Assembly: GCA_011037195.1 (NCBI GenBank)
Contig: JAAEAF010003567.1
Span: forward strand, 1-64,000
Origin: Triatoma infestans
Lineage: Eukaryota > Arthropoda > Insecta > Hemiptera > Reduviidae
DNA: 64,000 nt
Direction: 5' to 3'
The notes under the pieces are model-generated. The model was not told where the DNA came from, searched no databases, and worked only from the letters and a program-made list of their open reading frames with translations. Position 1 is the stretch's first letter; every line of letters begins with the position of its first letter. Shown here one piece after another: positions 1 through 12,699 of the stretch. The position numbers and the translations under genes are program-made.

Positions 1-540
1 AGCATCTTTTATTGTGTTTGACGAATATTATTACATAAGTGATTTCTTCACTTGAAAATTACTTTACTCAGGTTACTCTCCAGATTGTCTACATGTATCT
101 TCACTATGTAGACAGTCTATTCTCTCCAGACAGGCACCATCCTATAGTCCCTAGCCGACCATAACCTCCTAGAAACTCATGCCAGTCCTGTCTTGGTCAA
201 CCTCTATTAATACTACATGGTGAATGTCATTTCAAACATAACTTGGCCAATCTAATCACTTTCATTGATAGTATATGTCCATACCCTGAAAGCACCTTTT
301 GATATAAGCGAAATATATCGTTATGCCTTCACTTCCTTATCCTTTCCGTCCTTACACGTTATGCTTTTGTAAAAAAAAAGCTCACATCTTCTTATCGAGA
401 GTTTTCAGCTTCTTAGCTTGCAACTTAATGATAGTCTAGATCTCACTAACATGTAACAGTGTACTTTCCACGGCAAATATGTATATCTGTTTTTTTCGCT
501 GAATTGCTATAATGTGGTTATATAACACTGAATTTATTAT
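1..540. other. AT-rich non-coding sequence
   Basis: No supported gene. A patch at about 120-260 is less AT-rich (ctccagacaggcaccatcc and following) and may be an old repeat, but I cannot identify it. Confidence 0.6.
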
Positions 541-870
541 TATTGTAGTGGAAGAACGAAATGGAAAAATAATACTTTAAGAAAATAGTTTTGTGAAAAT
601 TAGATAGTTCAAATAGTGTACTTAGTGATGGGGATAGAGCCAGGTATATACAATCTAGGTCATTGCTATTAGGGAAACAAAGGCACAAAAATCCGTTAAA
701 TTATTACAATGCTACTTGGCCAACTGTTTTGTTAGAGAGAGCATTCCTTCAGAGAGTCGGCACTCTGCCTTCAAACAAGAACAGTCTGCCTTCTGCCTTC
801 AAACAATACAGTCTGCCTTCTGCTTTCATACAACATAGATTTGTTGTAGACACCAAGGAGAACGCATCAG
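541..870 (+). repeat. Unclassified dispersed repeat X, copy 1
   Basis: It is inverted relative to 11900-12245. Both share tagtggaag, tggaaaaata, cacaaaaatcc, and the almost identical CTACTTGGCCAACTGTTTTG / cacttggccaactgttttg and tcaaacaagaacagtct segments. Within this copy the unit cctTCAAACAA-agtctgccttctg repeats three times (about 766-835). A 74-codon frame is present, with no recognisable domain. Confidence 0.55.
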
Positions 871-1302
871 GACTGTGCCAGTTATAAGTTAAAACATAAG
901 CGTTTAGCATTTTATCTAGATAAATAATTGATTTATACATAATCACTGTGATATTATAAAGCTAATTCACTTAGAGAGTATATTTATTTCAAAAACAGTG
1001 GTGATTTCTTGATTATTACTAATACTTTTCTCTTAACCATATATACCATACAAGCCCTTTTACTAAACCGCTCATGCCACAACCAACTACTACAAATACA
1101 CAACTTCACCAATCACATTTCATTATTATACTTATGACTTTTCGTTCATTTTGGACGCGAAAATTTAATTTTTGAGAAGCCATCCTTTGGAATCTGGGAA
1201 ATTCAAACTCCCTGCTGCCAGATACTCTGTTTTGACGAAATTTATTACTAATCCCCAGTACTATTCCTTCGCTAAATTTTTTTTTTTACCGTATACAGAT
1301 AT

Positions 1303-1334
1303 CTAGATATATATAATATATATAATATATATAT

Positions 1335-1380
<46 letters not shown>

Positions 1381-1398
1381 GTGTGTGTGTGTGTGTGT
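1303..1398. repeat. (AT)n-(GT)n microsatellite
   Basis: An AT-rich dinucleotide run to about 1340 passes into (TG)n from 1341 to 1398 with one interruption (gtt at 1379-1381). Confidence 0.95.
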
Positions 1399-2382
1399 AA
1401 TTCATCACTATCCTAATACGTGGTCCAAATTTATTTTAAAAAGAATGGGAACCAACAAGCCTTGCTTGAACCAAATTTGAAGTGACTTAATTTGATTAAC
1501 TGCATTAAAAGAAAATTAACTGAGTATTTCATTTTACCCATTTTCTTAGTGCTGGTTTAAAATTGGTTTTATTTTTTCTTACTTAGTTATCATGATAAAC
1601 TTAATTTTAATGAATTGAACAAAATATTTATAAAAAAAAAAAAATGAGAAGATTAAAGGCGTCGGTTTTATTTTTTTTATAAAAGTTCATCAATGTAGAA
1701 AAAATTTTAACACGCCTACGTCACAAAGATGGCATGTATCATTGCTACACGTTAGTAATAAAGTCCAGATTAGTGCAACATACTTTCAACAAACACCAAA
1801 TACACAATATTCTAAACATCTCGCCTATTCATATTAAATATGAAATAAAAAAAATTTGTTTTCATATTTTTTCATATTTTGGTACATTTTCTTTCACTGT
1901 TGTTTTTTTCTTTTTCAGAATTCACTTTTATGTATTTTTATCCTTAGAATATTGTTGCGTAACTTTCATTTTTTTTTTTTTTTTTTTTTTTAAGCCCCCC
2001 CTTTATTTATTTTTTATTTATTAGGTAAATGAGAAGTGGACGATATTTTTATAAAGTTACATTTTAAAACAGGTTTAAATGCCCTATAGAGTTATTACTA
2101 TCGCTTCCATTTTCTTAGAATATGCATTTGAAAGTGAATGCTTAACAAGTTGGTAAAAAGTACTTAAAAGTAGAAATTGAATCATATACATTTCATTTTA
2201 AATTTATACTTTAAAAATTTAGTATTTAATCTTATTTGTTAAAGTAATTTTTTATAAAAAAAAAAAAAAATCCTAAGATACTAGTATATAACGTAATATA
2301 AATCATATAGGCTAATATATTTGCGTTTTCCTTCTACTGTTATTGTGAAGTTCCTATAGAATGAAACATGGTACATTTCCCT

Positions 2383-2384
<2 letters not shown>

Positions 2385-2434
<50 letters not shown>
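2385..2434. repeat. (CT)n microsatellite
   Basis: About 24 uninterrupted CT units. The antisense frame coding Arg-Glu repeats is an artefact of this tract. Confidence 0.95.
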
Positions 2435-2440
<6 letters not shown>

Positions 2441-2739
2441 TGTAGTCACTTTCCTACTACTACCACTACTATTGTATAAATAGTAGCGGTGTGGGGACAA
2501 GAAGGGGAGGAGACTGAGTTGCTGATAAATAGAAACACCACACGAACAATAGGACTTCCTGCACCCACACTTCTCTAAACACATCGTACAGTCCTGTATA
2601 TATGTTACTCATCCTATTTCTATTTTCAAACCATTCATTGTGACTTATCGAAAATTTGTTAATTTGATTTTACCTTTTACCACTTTCCAGTTGCATACAA
2701 AAACATATAGCTCTGTTGTAGTTAATCATGATTTTGGTC

Positions 2740-3560
2740 AGGGGTACGTAAAGGTTTACACACAAAAAAAAGAAAAAAAAAAAAGTGGTAGTACCCTAAA
2801 TGGAACACCAAGTTTTGAGCTTCCTTCCTGCAACTTTTCGTTTTTAAGATATTCTTTTCACACACACAATCACACACCATTTTCTAAAAGCCACTCAGGA
2901 GGGACCTCAAAACATGTATTTCCAGTGTAAACTCAAATTTCGAAAATCTGGCATGCCAACAATAGTAAAAAAAATCATTATCGTTTTTGACAAAAATCTT
3001 GAAAAACTTATTCTGTAAAAATCACTAACGGTAAAGCGGATTTCTTCAAATTTGGAATGCTACCAATGACTTTAATTTATATAGAGGGTAGAAATTACGT
3101 GGTACAACAATACAATGTTCAATGTACAATGTTTCTGGGGAAACATCCCTCTGATCTTCCCAAAAAAAAAAATCAATTTTCCAGAGAATATTTGAAATAA
3201 AGGTGATAGAGATTTAAGTGTGTAAATAGTATAAAGAAGATTAAAGAAAATCGTTAGAGCGTTTTCAAGAAAATCGTGCAAAACCGGAAAAAAGCATTTA
3301 GTAAAATTTATCGTTCATCGATTTCCACCAACACCTTATTGTCACATGCGGTGTGATAGTACCTCTATACGGTGGTATATCAAGGAAGTTCCTGCGATTT
3401 TTCGTTGTTTAAGTTATTTTGTTCACACACACACATTCATAGAGATCATTCACTAAAAGTATTATTTTCATACTCACAGTGGACTTTAAAATATGTATTT
3501 CCGGTGAAAACTTAATTTTGCACAATCACAATACTTCCTCTTATCAGGAAATAAGAGGAA
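2740..3560 (+). mobile_element. Diverged Helentron/DINE-like sequence, copies I
   Basis: Family phrases occur twice: cttttcgtttttaagatatt, cacacacaatcacacacc, aaacatgtatttcc, first at 2830-2935 and again at 3390-3525. The right end near 3536-3557 keeps the hairpin CCTCTTAT / ATAAGAGG. Probably two old copies, one inside or beside the other. The left ends are not found. Confidence 0.45.
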
Positions 3561-3664
3561 ATAGAGATATTTTGTAAACAAAGTATCTCATATCAAAAAT
3601 CACAAAGGAAACTCAAAATTTGATATCAGTACCAACATAGAATTTTGTATTTGTTGGTAAAAAA

Positions 3665-4681
3665 TCTGGTGTGAAACACTCACACAACTTTCTCTTACTC
3701 CAGTTCTCAAAATGATAATTGCCAAATTTTATAGTTTGTGTAAACCGAAAACTGAAAACACTATCCAGTAAAAGCGCACTTCCGGTTTACTAATTTTCTT
3801 GAAACTCGGAATTTCAGCCATCTATTTATTTCTAACTAATTATGGTTGGTTGACAGAATTGTATAATCAACTATGATAGCACTTTCATGAAAATCTAACC
3901 CCACCCTTCCCCTAAAAGTGCCCTTAAAAGAATTTTCCCAGATAAATGTTTTAGATAAAAGTTGTAGATCTTTGCATGTTTAGTTTATATACGAAGTTTC
4001 AAAAACATCGTCGGAGCCATTTTTGAGAAAATTGCGAAAAAGTGAATAAATCATTTAGTAAAGTGGTAAAGTAAACGCACTTCCAGTTATCCGATTTTTT
4101 CAAACTCGGAATTTCAACAACATATTTAATTCTAATTAACATTATTTAGATGACAGAATTGTCTAAAAAAACTGAAATAGCACTTTAGATGGAAACCTAA
4201 CCCCACCCCTCCTCCAAAAGTGCTTTTCATTGCATTTTCTCGGAGAAATGTTTCAAATAAAAGTTGTAGCTCTTTGTATGTGTGGTTGATGTTTGAAGTT
4301 TAAAGAAAATCGTTCGGAGCCATTTTTGAGAAAATCGCAAAAAAGTAAAAAAATCAACAAGTAAAGTGGTACTTCCGTTGAGGAATTTTTACAGATAATG
4401 TAGTGTCAGATCCAACGGTGATACCTAAACGGAATATCAAGTTTCAACTTTCTATGGTTTTTCGATTTGAGCTATGCTGTTCACATACATACACACACAC
4501 ACCACACACACATACATATACACACACACACATACATACACACACACACATACACAGACCATTTGCTAAAAACCACTTTTTTGGACTCAGGGGACCTCAA
4601 AACGGATATTTCCGGTGAAAACTCGATATCGAAAATTTGAAACGATTACAATACTTCTTCTTACTAGGAGTAAGAGAAAGT
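3665..4681 (+). mobile_element. Helentron/DINE-like non-autonomous element, copy A
   Basis: The left end begins TCTGGTGTGAAACACTCAC. Twenty-two bases inside it lies a 15-bp motif (3687-3701, ACTTTCTCTTACTCC) whose exact reverse complement forms the right end (4667-4681). A hairpin (TTCTTACT/AGTAAGAG, about 4657-4676) sits at that end. A CA-rich microsatellite (4493-4555) lies about 110 bp before the right end. Asymmetric terminal inverted repeats, 3' hairpin and microsatellite together match Helentron-associated DINE-like elements. Two copies of a 300-bp block are inside (about 3880-4070 and 4180-4375). It is non-coding. Confidence 0.75.
4493..4555. repeat. CA/CATA microsatellite in Helentron-like copy A
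   Basis: CA units with interspersed CATA. The position about 110 bp before the element's right end is shared with the GT or CA tracts of other copies. Confidence 0.9.
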
Positions 4682-4689
4682 AAAAATTA

Positions 4690-6380
4690 GTTATCCGGAT
4701 GTGCGTTTTTAAATAGGATGGTATTTGCCACTTTTCGTGGTTGGCTGTGGAAAATGACGGTAAAGATTTCCCCATGATCTCTCTTGGTAATGTGATGGCT
4801 TATCACATACAGCTTCTTATAATTACCGCAAAGCAGCATCACTATCGTTATTGCTTATGTTAGGGAAAAACGCTCCAATAACTTACCCAGTTAAACAAGC
4901 TCTGCCCCAGAGATTTCTTATAAAAACATAAGTATTCCACTTTTTTACATTAAGAGTTTCCTTTTGCCGTGTCAACTATACCAACTCACACATTCTCTTA
5001 TCTAAATTGTTCTCTCTCATCTTCTCTTTTAAAATTCTCTCTTATACATTTCATTAAGTCTAAATGAAAATTCTAAATATTTAGTTATTAATTATAGCAT
5101 CTTAATTACATTTTTACTCCTTCTATCTTTGCCTCGATTCACTAAATATCCAGTCATATTACATTTAATAAAAAAAATCGTAAACATCTTTTATCACTTT
5201 TAAAATATCTTGCTGAAAAATTTAATTTTGGAATACTTAGGAGCTTTTTGAAACGTTAGGCTTCCCATTAAAAAACGCGTTTCAGTAAAGTTTTTTACTG
5301 TTCCATCCATCTGGCGGGAAATGGAACAACTATTGCTATTTAAATTTAGCAAATATTTCTGTTTTAAACAAATTTATCTTATCAGAACTCCAAGAATAGC
5401 ATTACCAGAAATATACCAACTAATATATCAGAATAATACTGATAATTCTGATAAAAACCCTTATTTTATTGGAATAAGATCATAAAGGAATTGTGGCCAG
5501 ATTATTGCATTTAATCTGATGATCTATTAATCTTGGAAACTTTACCATATCAAGAAGATCAATAATCTGAACTATTCTAATTGATCGATTTTATTTCAAC
5601 TTGATATTTTTGCTAAACGTAGAAGATGCACTGATTATTAAATTTAAATGTATGAGAACAAAAAAACAGGTTTGTGTTTGCATTGTTTCAAATTGTTACA
5701 ATGAAGAATATCACCACCATAGAATCATTTTATTTTTAACTTCTTTTCTTTTTTTTTTTTTGGATAATAATATATAATCATAATTTTTGGTTAAAATTTT
5801 ATTTTTTATACAGTGCATAACCAAACCTAGAATAAACTAAAAATATAAAAATTGTTGTTTTCATTTTTAATAGAATCTAGAAAACTGGGTCAAGTATCTT
5901 CTCGGTCAAGCGCTGTTGGTGGCAATTACAGAAACCTACAGATACGTTTAACCTAAAACAGTAAATCATTTTGTTAAAGAAAGTTTTTCCATTCATTAAT
6001 TCATAGCTATGTCTCAGCAAGCGCTCTTTACGCCGGAGACAAGAACCGTTGATAAGTAAGCTAACTTCTTGATTCTCAAGGATAAGGAATCGCTGGGAAA
6101 AAATTTGATAAGTAAGCTTACGTCTTGATTCCCAGGGATAAGGAATCGCTGGGAAATAATATCAATCAAAAATAACTCTCAAGGTTTACATATTTTAAAC
6201 AACATTTTTTTTTTTGAACCGTTATCGTGAAAATTCGAAAAAAAAAAAACCAAAATCGTTCAGTAAGATCTGTGAATCGTAAGAAATCGGTTGAGAGATT
6301 TTGATTGATATCTTCTAATCAGTCGGATTCCATGGCATTAACTAAACAAAACATCAAGATTTGAGTTTCCTGTTTTTTTT
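4690..6380. other. AT-rich non-coding sequence
   Basis: No gene. It contains the 56-bp tandem duplication and several A/T homopolymers. Confidence 0.6.
6048..6158 (+). repeat. Tandem duplication, two units of about 56 bp
   Basis: The unit gttgataagtaagct ... ttcttgattctcaaggataa ... ggaatcgctgggaaa occurs twice with few differences. Confidence 0.85.
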
Positions 6381-6386
6381 TATTTT

Positions 6387-6645
6387 ACTTTCTCCTTACG
6401 AAGAGAAAGTATTGTATCTTATGTAAGTGTACATGTATGTATGTGAACATCATAGCTCAGATACAAAATTTGACAGAAAGTTCAAAACTTGATATTTCAT
6501 TTTTGGGTCACCGACAGTAAATTAAATTAGGTGTCAAAATTCATCAACCGGAAGTACCACTTTATTGTATGGATTTTTTAGTTTTTTTTTTTTTTGAGAT
6601 TTTCTCGCAAATGACTCGCAACGATTTTCATGAAAGTATAGTATA
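6387..6645 (-). mobile_element. Helentron/DINE-like fragment (right end)
   Basis: It starts ACTTTCTCCTTACGAAGAGA, then attgtatctt, tgtgaacatcatagctcaga, and gtcaaaattcatcaaccgga in family order on the minus strand. It lacks the rest of the element. A related block fragment lies at about 7215-7300. Confidence 0.5.
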
Positions 6646-6889
6646 AACTGGCCGGTTTCGGATTTTCATCTATCGTCAAAATAAATTCACCAAGATTCAC
6701 GTGTAGAAATTTCACTTCAACTTAATGTTTCTGTTACACCTCACACTTGTTGGTTGTATATATATGTGTGTGTGTGGGGGGAGGTTATAAGGTTATCTTG
6801 TGTGGAACAATATAAATATGCATTCTACGACGGATAAAATACCAGATGTTATCCCCCCAGCATTGCGACCCATCCACATACTCACGAAT

Positions 6890-7190
6890 CTTAAACACAA
6901 GTTGGTGTGAGTAATGGTTGTGAGAAGGAGAGAGAGAGAATGGATTTTAGAGAAATAAACTAGAATATAAGCTGAACACTGTGAAAGAACACTCAAACTG
7001 CAAGGACTTTACAAGTATATAGATGTTAGGTACCGAGAGATATATAAAGAGACAGACTGGCTGAGTGATAAGAAGGTGGTAGATAGGTTGCCGACTGGTT
7101 ATCAACTCATGGTAAACTGTCTAAAAACTGTACTTTAAGTTTTTTTATTCATTTCTGTGCTTCTCCGTACTTCGGATCCTATTAATCTTT
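6890..7190 (-). repeat. Unclassified dispersed repeat X, copy 3 (partial)
   Basis: Shared with 12250-12595: ataaactagaata, tttacaagtatatagatgtt, aggtaccgagagatatat, and gactggttatcaact-type segments. It represents the end of the repeat not present in the copy at 541-870. Confidence 0.5.
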
Positions 7191-7309
7191 AATGATTTGG
7201 ATCACATTACTGTATGTGACTTTTATTTGAAACATTTCCACGGGAAAAATTCATTTAACAGAGTTTTTTAGCAGAGAAATTTGGGGGGGGGGGGGGTATA
7301 ATATTAATT

Positions 7310-8740
7310 ACACAAATAAATTTGTTGCCAAGAAGAAACTTTGTCAATTATTACTAAATAAATTGTAGTAAAAGAAATTCGGTTGAGTGTCCACATCCAG
7401 CTTCTTTTCTCCTTTTTTCATATTTTATTTACATATCCTAAACCATAATATATTTCTGCTAAAAACTCACTTTTTAAAAGTTGATACGATCTCACTATAT
7501 TCGTACTCACTGTATTTTAAATATTAAAAATAAATAAAAAAAAAAGTAACCTATAAAATAGCTATTAAAAGCCAACAAACAAAATATGATGCAAATATAT
7601 TTTTTTTTTTGTTTTAAAAAAAAACAATGTGGGTGTTCAACAGAAGGTTGAATATTGTAAGTTACCCTGTTGGTGGTTCTAGAAAGTATGTATTGCGTCT
7701 TTAAAAATACGGAAATCATAAAGAATGTCTTTTATTTATTTATTTATTTTTTTTTCAATACGATAACCATCTCCAACTGTAATATAACATGACAGAATCT
7801 ACATTAACATTGTATACTAGTGACATTATATTATATCTACTCCCATCTGAATATTATAAAAATTCTACATAAAATACTATATTTTAAAAATATATGGCTT
7901 ACTTTCTCTTTTCTAATTGCGTTTCCCTTGTTTACCACTCCTTTCTACTTTAGCAAAATATTTTTATGCTTATGCTACTATATTCTGTGCTACTAAATTA
8001 AAATGGATATAGCAAATTTATGTTCCTAGTTTGGTTAGTAATACAAAATAGTAAACCAACTAGTAAATAATAATATAAAAATTTGACTCTTCCCAGATAT
8101 TAAAGAAAAACCCAGTGGGGATATTTTCATATATTCTGCTTTACAAAACAACATAAATTATAATATTGGAAATAAATTATTAGTCATGGGATAATATTTT
8201 AATTTTTCAACTTTACAATGATGATGACGATGATGCTACGTTCACATTTTAGTTCCACTACTGGCCACTAGATCGTAGCCATATTCAACATTTTCAGGTT
8301 ATGCATCTACTAAGGATGGTAATAATGAAACTTGCATCTCACATTTTAAAAATTGTTACAGTTTCTATCGATTATTTTTATATTATCTCTCTCTCTCTTT
8401 CTCTAGTAAAATTATCCGCCAAAATGTTTGTACAATTGGAAAGTTTCTTTTCGTTTAATTTATGTTCTATAAAATTTTGATATGTTACTTAATATATTTG
8501 TTTAATTAAATGTTTAAACCTGTTTTTTTTTCGTACATTATTATTGGCCGTACAAAAATAATATCCGGGGGTGACTATGTAATTAAATTGGTGAAAGTTT
8601 TTATATATAAAATTTTTATTCTTTATTATTACTTTTATTCTTTTTGATTCAAATATTTAATAATAAATACCAGCAAATAAATATAAATAAGGACGGCCAA
8701 TAATTAATTGTTTGAAATTGGTTCTTAATTTGATGTATTT
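7310..8740. other. AT-rich non-coding sequence
   Basis: No supported gene or repeat, apart from a G run at about 7283-7296 just before it. Confidence 0.6.
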
Positions 8741-8742
8741 TT

Positions 8743-9731
8743 ACTTTCTCTTACTCCTAGTAAGAGGAAGTATTGTAATCGTGTCAAATTTTCGATATCG
8801 AGTTTTCACCTGAAATATCCGTTTTGGGGTCCAAAAAAGTGGTTTTTAGCAAATGGTCTGTGTGTGTGTGTGTGATGTATGTATGTGAACAGCATAGCTC
8901 AAAAACGAAAAATCGTAGAAAGTTGAAACTTGATATTCCGTTTAAGGGACACCATGGGATCTGACTGTACGTTATTTGTCAAAATTCCTCAACCGGAAGT
9001 ACCACTTTACTAGTTGGTTTTTTTACTCTTTTGCAATTTTCTCAAAAACGGCTGCTCCGACGATTTTCTTTAAACTTAGTACATCAACCACACATACAAA
9101 GAGCTACAACTTCTATTTGAAACATTTCTCCAGGAAAATGCATTTAAGGGCACTTTTGAAAAAGGGGTGGGGTTAGGTTTCCATCTAAAGTGCTATTTCT
9201 GTTTATTAGATAATTCTGTCACCTAAATAATGTTGATTAGAATTAAATATGTTGTTGAAGTTCCGAGTTTGAAAAAAATCGGATAACCGGAAGTGCGTTT
9301 ACTTTACCACTTTACTAAATAATTTTTTTTCTCTTTTTCGCAATTTTCTCAAAAATGGCTCCGACGATTTTCTTGAAACTTTTTATATATAAACTAAACG
9401 TGCAAAGATCTACAACTTTTATTTGAAACATTTCTCTGGGAAAATTTATTTAAGGGCACTTTTGGGGGAGGGGTGGGGTTATATTTATCTCTAAAGTGCT
9501 ATCACAGTTAATTATACAATTCTATCATCCAAACAAAATTAATTAGAAATAAATACATGGCCAAAATTCCGAGTTTCAAGAAAATTAGTAAACCGCAAGT
9601 GCGCTTTTACTGTACAGTTTTTTCAGTTTTCGACGAATCTCTTTAAATTTGGGTACACAAAGTATAAAAGCTGTCAATTATAATTTGGAGAACTGGAGTA
9701 AGAGAAAGTTGTGTGAGTGTTTCACACCAGA
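8743..9731 (-). mobile_element. Helentron/DINE-like element, copy C
   Basis: This is the inverse orientation of the 3665 copy. The 3' end is ACTTTCTCTTACTCC at 8743-8757 with hairpin CTTACTCCTAGTAAG. The subterminal repeat is at 9695-9709, again 22 bases from the outer end at 9731. A GT microsatellite lies near 8860-8875. Two internal 300-bp blocks are present (about 9013-9290 and 9320-9600). Blocks with the phrases cgacgattttctt, tttatttgaaacatttctc and ggggtggggtta recur in order. Confidence 0.75.
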
Positions 9732-10149
9732 TTTTTTTCTTTCCAATTGAGGTTGCTTTAAATATTGAAGTTAATGTAAAATTTAAAAAGCAACAAAAAA
9801 AAAATGAATTCTTGAAGTCTGAATTCTTAAAATCTTGAAATCCTTCCCCCATTTATCTTTTACTTTGCTTTCGTGGAATTATAAATGTTACAGGCTCATA
9901 CATATATTATTCAGTTTACTTACTTTTTTTTTTTATTTTATTTTATTGTCAGAATTTTGTAATATAAATTCAGGATTTTATGTGTTTCTTCAGATTTTTG
10001 TTTCCGAAAATACATATTTAGATCTTTATACTTTAACACGAAAAGTCTGCTGTATATAAATAGAAAAACATTAAAAAGACAATTCATTCTTGTCTGGGGG
10101 GGGGGGGGAAGCAGGTAATGCAACAATGTTATTGAAGTTTTTTCTGTTT

Positions 10150-10376
10150 TTCCTTTTTTGCTTATTGTGGACATTTCTCGAGAAAAGTTTTTTAGGGAGC
10201 TGCGATATTAGGTTTCCCTCTAAAATATCATTAAATTATATTGTATACTTATTGTATTGATCATATAAATATTTAAAGTAATTAAATATATTGTAAAAAA
10301 TTTTGTTTTTGAATGGAATTTGTGAAATGGGACTGAGAGAGAATGCCATGTGAGTATTCAAACCAGATTTGTCCAG
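10150..10376 (-). mobile_element. Helentron/DINE-like fragment (left end)
   Basis: It ends in a decayed subterminal motif and terminus: gggactgagagagaatg, then tgtgagtattcaaaccagatt, equivalent to the GGAGTAAGAGAAAGT ... TTTCACACCAGA end of intact copies. Internal phrases (acatttctcgagaaaa; aggtttccctctaaa) agree. Confidence 0.45.
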
Positions 10377-10379
10377 TTC

Positions 10380-11575
10380 GTTTGGCAGTCCCCAAGACAG
10401 GAATTTTCAATTTAGTTACCTTTCTAGACGTAACCACTTTTGGGCGTACCAGCAGCTCAGTCGACTTACTTAAATTTAATAATACTTAAAAAAAAAAAAA
10501 GATATCACTTCTAAATTATTCTAATTTGAGAAGTTATTACGTAACTGACAAAGATATTATTATTATGTAATATTTAATGGGCATAGAGGAGGATATTGGG
10601 GATTTTGAAGAAATAAAAAACTTATTTAAACTTAGTTATATTTAATTTCATTAAGATTAAAAAAAAAAATCATTATTTTATATTAACCCACAAATATTAT
10701 TTGATAAAAAAACTTATAAAGTTCTAAAAAATAGAGAATGTCATTTATTATGCTAAAATGTGTTTTACCTTCTACTAAAAACTTCCCTGAGACGTGGCAA
10801 GGCACTAATCGCAAATAATTCGTACCAGATTTTTGAGAGTTACCGACTTGTTTAATTAACTTAACCCCCATTTATTTTTTTGGTTATGTCGACTTTTAAC
10901 CAATTAGTTAACTATATGAGATTAGTAATCTCTTTTAGCATCACAGCATTGAATAATATTCAAATGATTATTCAATTAATTATCCCAACCAAAGGAGGCA
11001 AGTAGAAATTAACCGGAAATTTATAAAAATGATCTCATATTTTCAAAAATGTTATAAATAAAATGGAATTTCATAGTTAAGTTCGACTGACGCATTAATC
11101 GATAACAAAATGCAATAATAACTATCTGTGAAGGTTGAATTTGGTAACAATTACGTCATAGCCGGCGCAAAACATATATATATATATATACACAATTCGT
11201 AGTTCTGTAAATATAGAACAAGTTTATAAGAAGACACAACTGAAAAGAAGAACTATAAAGAGAGAATTAACGGAAAACTTGTTCCATGTATTTGTAGTAA
11301 ATATTTACATTCCATTTTGTACACATTTCAGCCTCTAGTTTTTATTTATATAAAACAGTGAGATATATATATATATTTGTTAACCTCAGTTACTTTAAAA
11401 TTAAAGTAAAGGGAAAAAAAATCATTGTGAAACATAACTGCAATTTATATAGTTAAAATTGACAATTTTTGTGAGAAGTTTCGAAAATCTTAAACTATCA
11501 TTAAAATTACATTTGAATGACGCGTAGCGTCCCAGCTGCCTCAGCAAAAGTTTCAAATAAAAGTGATAGTTATTA
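10380..11575. other. AT-rich non-coding sequence
   Basis: No supported gene. Short (TA)n tracts lie at about 11176-11192 and 11365-11377. Confidence 0.6.
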
Positions 11576-11579
11576 TAAT

Positions 11580-12360
11580 GAATGTGAGAAGGAGAGAGGA
11601 TTTAGAGTTGCAAATGTAGTTGGTGTGATGAGTGTTGTGTTTGTAGTATTGTAGCACGAGCGGTTTTGTAAAGGGCTTGTGTATATGTATGTTTAAGATA
11701 GAGATAGAAGTATTATAAATAGAGAATAAGAACCACTTTTATATAAATAATTTAACTATATATTAATTTAGTAAATTTACAAGGTGAATCTTGAATTAAC
11801 TTATAAATGCACAGATTCAAATAATTAGTAGCTAGATTGATTGAAACTCAAATGTTAACATTTAAAATGGCACTGAATTTAAGAGAGCGATTTCTGATAT
11901 TGAGACAAATGACAAATGATCTGATTGAATGCCCAAATTAGACTGTCTTGTTTGAAAGCAGAATTTAGACTCCCTAAAGAATGCTCTGCTCTAGCGGGGG
12001 ATTTTTCTCCTACAAAACAGTTGGCCAAGTGGCATTGTCTTATGGATTTTTGTCCCTTTGTCTCTTCAATAGCACTGACCTTAATTTAATAGTACCTGAC
12101 TCTTTCCACAGCACTAAAATACACTATTTTTGAAGGTAATTTCACTATTTTATTTTCCAAAATTATTTCACTTAAAATATTGTCAAAATTCATTAAACTA
12201 TTTTTCCAAATTGATTTTTCACAATTGCTACTTCCACTACAGACTGAAAGGGATTTTAATATGAAAAAATAAACTAGAATAAATGTTGAACACTGTATAA
12301 TGAGAGAACACACAAACTGCAACCGCTTTACAAGTATATAGAAGTTAGGTACCTAGAGAA

Positions 12361-12397
<37 letters not shown>

Positions 12398-12595
12398 CTG
12401 AGAAGAGAAGAGAAGGTAGTAGAAGGTTGCTGACTGGTTGTAAACTGGTCGTAAACTGCTGTAAAAACTGTCCCCTTGTAGGGCTAGCTTAGCTGTACAT
12501 ATACAGAGTCTCCCACTCTAGTCTGGCCTAAGTAGCCAGTAACTAGACTGTCAGTTTTGTGTTTCTCTCTGCTCTACGTATCCTATTTACACTAT
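11580..12595 (-). repeat. Unclassified dispersed repeat X, copy 2
   Basis: On the minus strand 12245-11900 matches repeat copy 541-870, and 12595-12250 matches the segment at 6940-7190. The element therefore spans at least 700 bp. It has a (GA/CT) tract at 12374-12402 and AT tract at 12360-12373. No ORF of known type. An LTR or a DNA transposon end is possible. Confidence 0.5.
12358..12402. repeat. (AT)n-(GA)n microsatellite
   Basis: AT units to about 12374, then GA units to about 12400, inside repeat X. Confidence 0.9.
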
Positions 12596-12699
12596 CATCA
12601 AGTTTATAGTTAATATTCTAAATTTAAAAGAAACTCATTAGATTTGTTATCTACTAAGAACATCTTAGAAAACTGAAGAAAAAAAAATGTTCTGTAAAG

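Larger units (their letters stand above)
871..2640. other. AT-rich non-coding sequence with microsatellites
   Basis: Only dinucleotide repeats, a T-run near 1970-1991 and simple AT-rich DNA. Short frames here have no domain signal. Confidence 0.6.

Noticed and set aside
2354..2584. ORF with Arg-Glu repeats
   Set aside because: Produced by the (CT)n microsatellite on the opposite strand.
4403..4618. ORF with Thr-His repeats
   Set aside because: Produced by the CA/CATA microsatellite inside a non-coding repeat.
8743..9731. Cut-and-paste TIR transposon interpretation
   Set aside because: The inverted repeats are offset by 22 bases at one end in every copy and no target duplication is apparent, which does not fit ordinary TIR elements.
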